Shown here: positions 5,818 through 6,609 of the stretch, in pieces | Position numbering within the stretch: the stretch's first letter is position 1 | How the letters are laid out: the number at the start of each line of letters is the position of its first letter | Assembly: GCA_007120555.1 (NCBI GenBank) | Contig: SKNL01000171.1 | Location: 1-6,609 of the forward strand | Direction of reading: 5' to 3' | From: Balneolales bacterium | GTDB lineage: Bacteria; Bacteroidota; Rhodothermia; Balneolales; Natronogracilivirgulaceae | Length of the DNA: 6,609 nt | The notes under the pieces: model-generated | Databases searched by the model: none | What the model saw: only the letters and a program-made list of their open reading frames with translations | Told to the model about the DNA's origin: nothing | Made by a program: the position numbers and the translations under genes

Positions 5818-6591
5818 AAGAAATCACTCGGACAGCATTTTCTGAAGGATGGCAACGTCGTCCGGCGGATCGTGGCGCATATGCAGGCGGCCAGGGAGGA
5901 CCGGGTCGTGGAAATCGGCCCCGGAACCGGCGCCCTGACCGTGCCGCTGTCAGAGCGGTATCCGGATCTGCATGTTTTCGAGGTGGACGAGCGGGCGATT
6001 GAGGTGATAGCGCGACTGTGTCCCGGCGTCACCATCCACCCGGTCAGTTTTCTGGATGCGGACCTTGCCGAACTTGGTAGCGAAGCCGGGGGTAAGCTGT
6101 ATGTGATCGGCAACCTGCCCTACTTCCTGACCAGCCCCATCCTGTTTCGCATTCTGGACCAGGGCCAGCTTTTTTCACAGGCCGTGCTCATGATCCAGAA
6201 AGAGGTGGCGGAACGGCTGGTGGCACGTCCCCGTACAAAGGAATACGGAATTCTCAGCGTGCAGGCACAGGTTCTGGGCAGGGTGGAACTGCTGTTCCCG
6301 GTATCCCGGCTTGTCTTTCATCCACCGCCCAAGGTGGAGAGTGCGGTGATTTCGTACCGTCCGGGCAATGAGATGTTTCCGGGCTCGGCGGCTGATCTTC
6401 CGGTTCCACTGGACCGGTTCAAGCTGGTAGTGCGCACGGCTTTCCAACAGCGCCGCAAACGCCTATCCAATGCACTCAAAGGACTGTTTCAGGGCTCCTT
6501 TCCGGACGGATTCGATGCCGGCCGAAGGGCGGAAGAGCTCGAGCCGGTGGAGTTTGTCCGGCTGGCGGAATGGCTTGAAAACAACAGATAA
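5788..6591 (+). CDS. rsmA: 16S rRNA (adenine1518-N6/adenine1519-N6)-dimethyltransferase
   Basis: RsmA/KsgA uses S-adenosylmethionine to dimethylate two adjacent adenines in the 3'-terminal helix of 16S rRNA, a late step in small-subunit maturation. Its 267 residues match the usual length. Visible motifs in order are KSLGQHFL (12-19); the SAM loop EIGPGTGALT (42-51) with acidic E65 after strand 2; the catalytic NLPY (109-112); the family signature FHPPPKVESA (177-186); and the C-terminal basic RTAFQQRRKRLSNAL (216-230). All key residues are intact, so it should be functional. The ATG at 5788 is the first usable start in an open frame that extends back to 5677. It has no good Shine-Dalgarno sequence; GGGGA lies too far upstream. 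The gene is divergent from ald. The N-terminus begins with a duplicated five-codon unit. Confidence 0.96.
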   Translation: MNIRPTNIRPKKSLGQHFLKDGNVVRRIVAHMQAAREDRVVEIGPGTGALTVPLSERYPDLHVFEVDERAIEVIARLCPGVTIHPVSFLDADLAELGSEAGGKLYVIGNLPYFLTSPILFRILDQGQLFSQAVLMIQKEVAERLVARPRTKEYGILSVQAQVLGRVELLFPVSRLVFHPPPKVESAVISYRPGNEMFPGSAADLPVPLDRFKLVVRTAFQQRRKRLSNALKGLFQGSFPDGFDAGRRAEELEPVEFVRLAEWLENNR

Positions 6592-6609
6592 GCGAAAGGC
6601 GGGAAAGGC

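Noticed and set aside
5625..6002. + strand open frame with QAGPGK-like repeats running into rsmA
   Set aside because: It exists because the 18-base repeat is a multiple of three. It overlaps rsmA by over 200 bases in another frame, turns into an Arg/Gly-rich string there, and its first ATG is upstream of the predicted transcript start.

Overview
The window looks like a piece of chromosome from a Bacteroidota/Rhodothermota/Balneolota-type bacterium. The genus is not determined, and the group is an inference from four things: no gene has a clear Shine-Dalgarno sequence before its start; the one convincing promoter has the Bacteroidota form (TTTG, 17 bases, TACCTTTG); there is a HiPIP, a carrier known from Rhodothermus; and alanine dehydrogenase has the N-terminally extended form common in that group. 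GC content is moderately high and I saw no sign of foreign DNA.

Layout. On the + strand, 2-1636 is the 3' part of a two-transmembrane potassium channel gene with two regulator-of-K+-conductance (RCK) modules; its first membrane helix lies outside the window. A perfect 13-bp inverted repeat at 1671-1715 separates it from a converging minus-strand block. Read 5' to 3' on the minus strand, that block is alanine dehydrogenase (5553-4333), an M28-family lipoprotein peptidase with an inserted PA-like domain (4281-2626), a small three-helix membrane protein of unknown function (2544-2176) and a HiPIP (2160-1789). The gaps are 51, 81 and 15 bases, so the block may be one operon or two. The 81-base gap contains an imperfect 30-base direct repeat with competing small hairpins. 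A 234-base divergent intergenic region (5554-5787) carries candidate promoters in both directions and four copies of an 18-base tandem repeat. Then rsmA (5788-6591) runs on the + strand, and its first ten codons are a 15-base tandem duplication.

Function. The envelope peptidase and alanine dehydrogenase fit together as peptide degradation followed by deamination of alanine to pyruvate with NADH production. The HiPIP is a periplasm-side electron carrier, and the small membrane protein encoded just upstream is a reasonable candidate partner. The channel (K+ flux) and RsmA (16S rRNA dimethylation) are separate housekeeping functions.

I do not see a clear novel system here. The most useful leads are the uncharacterised membrane protein paired with the HiPIP, and the repeat-rich leader and duplicated start of rsmA.
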